Shown: positions 6,771 to 9,233 of the stretch, in pieces | Layout: every line of letters begins with the position of its first letter | Position numbering within the stretch: the stretch's first letter is position 1 | Source: an uncultured Saprospiraceae bacterium | Lineage (GTDB): Bacteria > Bacteroidota > Bacteroidia > Chitinophagales > Saprospiraceae | NCBI GenBank assembly: GCA_937973565.1 | Contig: CALJKQ010000036.1 | Coordinates: 1-9,233 of the forward strand | Length of the DNA: 9,233 bases | Direction of reading: 5' to 3' | Notes under the pieces: model-generated | Told to the model about the DNA's origin: nothing | What the model saw: the letters and a program-made list of their open reading frames with translations, nothing else | Databases searched by the model: none | Position numbers and translations under genes: made by a program

Positions 6771-7292
6771 ATGCGAAAACATTTAAACGGAATATTGCTA
6801 GTGTTTGTATTGGTGGGTCTGCCTTTTGGCTCTTACCTCTATCTCAAAAGTGGGTTTAATTTTCGCAAAAGCCTTATAGACGATCTTCGACAATCCCAAC
6901 CCTTAAAGGATACACTGACGCAATCGCATCAAGCGGTCATCACCCGTGGTAAATGTACGGTAATAAGCATCAGAGGGGCAGAGCAAAATCAAATCAGCCT
7001 TTACGATCAATTCAAAGATGCCAAGGGTTTTCAATTGGTGGGAACCTTGGATACAGCCGCCATGGCGCCCTATTTGCTCAAAAGGCAAAGAACCTTGTCT
7101 GTTTCCTTGCCGCCAAATTACTTTCAATTGGACAGTGCCAAAATAGCTTCGTTTCAGGCATTGTATCCTCAAAGCCATTATTTGATTTTAGATACACTGG
7201 GCTTCGTAAGGATGCAATACCAAGAGTCAAAAGATGACTTAAAAAAAATAGCAGGTCACATAACTGTTTTACTTCCTCTTTATAAAGAATAA
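6771..7292 (+). CDS. SCO1/thioredoxin-fold-like membrane-anchored protein lacking the copper motif
   Basis: The 173-residue protein has one N-terminal membrane segment (about 5-25) followed by a soluble domain outside the inner membrane. Segment SGFNFRKSLIDDL (27-39), the central strand CTVISIRG (62-69) and the C-terminal block LILDTLGFVRMQY (138-150) followed by KKIAGHITVLLP (158-169) give the order expected of an SCO1/redoxin fold. Its place between the oxidase genes and DUF420 is where Bacteroidota usually carry an SCO-family gene. The CxxxCP copper/redox motif is missing: the expected position after the first strand reads SIRGAEQ, and the only cysteine is Cys62 inside the strand. It therefore cannot bind copper or do dithiol exchange in the SCO manner. 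It may be a structural assembly factor or simply a diverged relative. The fold assignment is inferred from pattern and context; the absence of the motif is directly visible. Confidence 0.72.
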   Translation: MRKHLNGILLVFVLVGLPFGSYLYLKSGFNFRKSLIDDLRQSQPLKDTLTQSHQAVITRGKCTVISIRGAEQNQISLYDQFKDAKGFQLVGTLDTAAMAPYLLKRQRTLSVSLPPNYFQLDSAKIASFQALYPQSHYLILDTLGFVRMQYQESKDDLKKIAGHITVLLPLYKE

Positions 7293-7302
7293 TAAAAATC
7301 AG

Positions 7303-7851
7303 ATGGATTCAGGTAATAACAATGTTCCTAACCAGGCTTTAGCAACAAAATTAAACAGGTTGGCTTATGTAGTATCTGCACTTGTTTTGATTTTGGTGGG
7401 TCTTATGAGAAGAGAAAAAATTGAGGTGGGGGTAGATTTTTCATTTTTACCTCCTATCCATGCCATCCTCAATACCCTTGTGGCATTGTGTTTGATCCTG
7501 GCTTTGTGGTATGTAAAACAAAAGAATATTGAAAAGCACCGGTTTTTTATTTTTGGAGCCATGACATTTTCTGCCTTGTTCCTCTTGTGTTATGTACTTT
7601 ATCATTTCACGACGGTTGAAACTAAATATTGTTTCGAAGGCCCCTCGAGAACTTTATATTTTATCTTGCTGATAAGCCATATCGTGTTGGCTGGCTTGTC
7701 ATTGCCTTTTATTCTTCTTACCTTCATACGAGGCTATACCAATCAGGTAGAGAAACATAAAAAAATGGCTGTGTATGTTTATCCGGTTTGGTTGTATGTA
7801 GCCATAACAGGTCCATTGTGTTACTTAATGTTGTACCCATGTTACCCATAA
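7303..7851 (+). CDS. DUF420 (YozB/CtaM-like) oxidase assembly membrane protein
   Basis: The 182-residue integral membrane protein has about five helices (roughly 18-34, 50-70, 82-101, 117-141, 157-176). It fits the DUF420 family by conserved histidine blocks: LPPIHAILN (49-57), EKHRFFIFGAM (77-87), YVLYH (97-101), LLISHIVLA (122-130) and EKHKKMAVYVYPVWLYVAITG (150-170). In Firmicutes the DUF420 protein CtaM is needed for activity of heme-A-containing oxidases, so a role in maturation of the neighbouring enzyme is likely. It starts 10 bases after the SCO-like gene and overlaps the next gene by one base in TAATG, implying translational coupling. Five histidines (53, 79, 101, 126, 152) near helix ends could be ligands for heme or copper. 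The family call is confident; the mechanism is not established by the sequence. Confidence 0.88.
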   Translation: MDSGNNNVPNQALATKLNRLAYVVSALVLILVGLMRREKIEVGVDFSFLPPIHAILNTLVALCLILALWYVKQKNIEKHRFFIFGAMTFSALFLLCYVLYHFTTVETKYCFEGPSRTLYFILLISHIVLAGLSLPFILLTFIRGYTNQVEKHKKMAVYVYPVWLYVAITGPLCYLMLYPCYP

Positions 7852-8123
7852 TGCAATCTAGGTTTAAGAAATTAGCCACTGTGCTCCTAATGCTGGTGAT
7901 ACTGGTATTTATTTTCCAGCCAGACTTGTATGGACAGTGCCCAATGTGTAAGATGTCTGCTGAAAGCAATTTAAAGAATGGGGGCACAGAAGGGAGAGCC
8001 CTTAATGCCGGTATTTTGTATATGCTGGCCATGCCCTATCTACTGGTTGGCATCCTGGGCTATGTATGGTGGAAAAAAAGAAAAAAGGAAGAAATAGACA
8101 ATTCCCCACAGCGTCCGCTTTAA
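7851..8123 (+). CDS. Small two-helix membrane protein with a CPMCKM motif, function unknown
   Basis: This 90-residue protein has a hydrophobic N-terminal segment (about 8-23, signal anchor or signal peptide ending near LYGQC), a short exported loop with CPMCKM (30-35), a Gly/Asn-rich stretch (NLKNGGTEGRALNAG), a second helix (about 54-74) and a basic tail (KKRKKEE). Basic residues at both ends predict cytoplasmic termini with the cysteine motif outside the membrane. Cys30, Met32, Cys33 and Met35 make a plausible soft-metal (copper) site. The start is ATG 7851, overlapping the DUF420 stop as TAATG. A longer reading from ATG 7788 is possible in the same frame but would put 63 bases inside DUF420 and add a non-signal-like N-terminus. 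I recall similar small proteins beside oxidase genes in Bacteroidota but know no assigned function. Copper handling is an inference from motif and context. Confidence 0.85.
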   Translation: MQSRFKKLATVLLMLVILVFIFQPDLYGQCPMCKMSAESNLKNGGTEGRALNAGILYMLAMPYLLVGILGYVWWKKRKKEEIDNSPQRPL

Positions 8124-8144
8124 GAGATATTTAACCCTTCCTCA

Positions 8145-8177
8145 CTTGATGTTTTGGGGTAGATAGATTTAATTTTG
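8145..8177 (+). promoter_or_regulatory. Bacteroidota-type promoter of comEC
   Basis: TAATTTTG (8170-8177) is an exact match to the phylum's -7 consensus TAnnTTTG. CTTG (8145-8148) lies 21 bases upstream and can serve as the -33 element; TTTG at 8153-8156 is closer to consensus, but its 13-base spacer is too short. Transcription would begin shortly before the comEC ATG at 8199. No intrinsic terminator was seen between the CPMCKM gene and this promoter, so read-through from upstream is possible. Confidence 0.5.
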
Positions 8178-8190
8178 CGTTGAACGCAAA
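8174..8190. promoter_or_regulatory. Perfect 17-bp palindrome overlapping the comEC promoter
   Basis: TTTGCGTT (8174-8181) and AACGCAAA (8183-8190) are exact inverted repeats around a single G. A one-base loop makes an RNA hairpin unlikely, so a dimeric DNA-binding protein site is the better reading. It overlaps the end of the -7 element and the expected transcription start, the usual place for a repressor operator. AACGC appears again at 8193-8197. The regulator is unknown. Confidence 0.45.
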
Positions 8191-8198
8191 TTAACGCT

Positions 8199-9233
8199 AT
8201 GATTCCCTGGAGATTATTTCCTTTCGTAAGGCCGTGCCTTGCCCTGATTGCCGGCATTGTATGTGAAGAAAATGATCTTTTAGCGCCAATCCCTCTCCTT
8301 CTTTTGGTTTTGATTGCATTATTGGTGGTTGGGCTCAACGATTTCCTGTATACCCAATCACTCCGTTATCCCTTTTTAGCCGGCTATTTTATCCTCTTGA
8401 TTTTCTTTTCTCTGGGTTACTTTGCGCACTATGTAAGCCATTATACCAATGAATCACAGAATAAAAAAACAGCCATAAGTGGTGTTGTTTTAAATGCTGT
8501 TATCGGCGTAGTTGAAGAATATCCCAATCCCCGGAAAAATTTCAAAACCATACTTTCATCGACATGGATTTGCGATCAGGGAAGGTGTAACCAATCGGAA
8601 CAAAAAATGCTGGTATCCTTTGGCAAAAACAGTGCATCCCAACTATTACCCAAACCGGGCGACAAAGTATGTGTTATTGGCAAAATTCAAAAACTGAAAA
8701 CCAACACCAATCCGGCAACCTTTGACTATGCTCTTTACATGCGCAGGCAAGGCATCTGTTATCAACTCTATGCTCAGGGGCATTATTTTATTTTGGATGA
8801 CCATCAACTGCCTTTACCCAAACAATGGTCGATCGATGTACGCAATCGCTGTTTGGCCATACTGGATAAATACATGAAAGGAGATGAAAGAGCAGTGGCC
8901 AAAGCCATGATCCTTGGATATAGACAAGAAGTTGACAAAGAATTGTATCAGACATTTTCTACTTCCGGTACCATGCATATTTTGGCAGTTTCCGGCATGC
9001 ACCTGGCCATCATTGCCAATATTTTACTTGGATTTGTGAAAGTAATCAAACGCAAAAAGGAAGCGACGGGTTGGCTGTCATTTGTAATCGTATTGATCAT
9101 TTTATGGTTTTTTTCCTTTATGACCGGTTCTGAATCTGCCATCGTGAGATCAGCGCTTATGTTTAGTTTTATTTTATTGGGTAAGACAAACAGGCACCAT
9201 CAGTCGGCTTATAATGTAATGGCATTTTGTGCG
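8199..9233 (+). CDS. comEC: ComEC/Rec2 family competence protein, N-terminal part (runs off the window)
   Basis: ComEC is the inner-membrane channel through which single-stranded DNA enters the cell during transformation. The 345 residues present show hydrophobic helices at about 10-22, 28-47 and 58-80. A soluble DUF4131/OB-like domain follows (about 93-200), including GDKVCVIGKI (154-163) and the family block NPATFDYALYMRRQGI (171-186). The Competence domain then begins with STSGTMHILAVSGMHLAII (254-272) and MTGSESAIVRSALMF (308-322). The frame stays open to the last base. ComEC proteins of this phylum are usually about twice this long, so the rest of the permease domain, and any C-terminal metallo-beta-lactamase domain, lie beyond the end. 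ATG 8199 gives the normal family N-terminus. Two cysteines flank CDQGRC (125-130) in the OB-like domain, possibly a disulfide. The gene is unrelated to the oxidase cluster and has its own promoter. Confidence 0.93.
   Translation, partial: MIPWRLFPFVRPCLALIAGIVCEENDLLAPIPLLLLVLIALLVVGLNDFLYTQSLRYPFLAGYFILLIFFSLGYFAHYVSHYTNESQNKKTAISGVVLNAVIGVVEEYPNPRKNFKTILSSTWICDQGRCNQSEQKMLVSFGKNSASQLLPKPGDKVCVIGKIQKLKTNTNPATFDYALYMRRQGICYQLYAQGHYFILDDHQLPLPKQWSIDVRNRCLAILDKYMKGDERAVAKAMILGYRQEVDKELYQTFSTSGTMHILAVSGMHLAIIANILLGFVKVIKRKKEATGWLSFVIVLIILWFFSFMTGSESAIVRSALMFSFILLGKTNRHHQSAYNVMAFCA

Noticed and set aside
7788..7850. Longer N-terminus for the CPMCKM protein from ATG 7788
   Set aside because: It would lie inside DUF420 and place 21 non-signal residues before the hydrophobic anchor. 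ATG 7851 with the TAATG overlap is the natural start.
8131..8160. Hairpin of AACCC and GGGGT as a terminator before comEC
   Set aside because: The stem is short, the loop long and there is no T-run.
8512..8697. Plus-strand 61-codon frame inside comEC
   Set aside because: It lies in another frame within the recognisable DUF4131/OB-like domain of ComEC and shows no family features.
1..9233. tRNA, rRNA, CRISPR array, insertion sequence or attachment site
   Set aside because: No cloverleaf, rRNA-like block, spaced repeats, transposase frame or terminal inverted repeats were seen in either strand.

Overview
This window looks like the chromosome of a member of the Bacteroidota. A lineage near Saprospirales or Chitinophagales is a guess from protein style, not something I could test. 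The evidence is: a cytochrome c oxidase gene order and sequence style typical of that phylum (coxB with extra N-terminal membrane helices, coxA, ctaB, two different coxC genes, a small subunit IV, a thioredoxin-fold SCO-like gene, DUF420); AT-leaning DNA; almost only TAA stops; A-rich leaders instead of Shine-Dalgarno sites; and a TAnnTTTG-type promoter element before the last gene.

Layout. Positions 1-418 (minus strand) hold the decayed middle of an M32 (Taq-type) carboxypeptidase, broken by in-frame TGA codons and lacking its N-terminal half. Positions 419-505 are the leader of the oxidase operon. From 506 to 6683 six plus-strand genes lie close together: coxB, coxA, ctaB/cyoE, a short coxC, a long coxC and a subunit IV gene. 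A strong intrinsic terminator follows at 6691-6716. A second tight group follows from 6771 to 8123: an SCO-like thioredoxin-fold protein without copper ligands, a DUF420 (CtaM-like) membrane protein, and a 90-residue membrane protein with a CPMCKM motif. After a short gap with a promoter and a perfect palindrome, comEC (DNA-uptake channel) starts at 8199 and runs off the window end.

How the genes work together. CoxB, CoxA, the two CoxC proteins and subunit IV form an A1-type aa3-like heme-copper oxidase. CtaB makes heme O, the precursor of heme A. The downstream trio probably serves assembly or copper insertion. ComEC belongs to competence and is unrelated.

The most unusual feature is the CoxB protein. 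After a complete CuA domain it continues into a full OmpA-type peptidoglycan-binding domain (about residues 400-509), at the place where caa3 oxidases carry a cytochrome c. This suggests a respiratory oxidase tethered to the cell wall. Secondary points are the SCO-like protein that has lost CxxxCP beside a small CPMCKM protein, the non-ATG start of ctaB just behind the coxA stop, and the absence of alternative complex III genes directly upstream.
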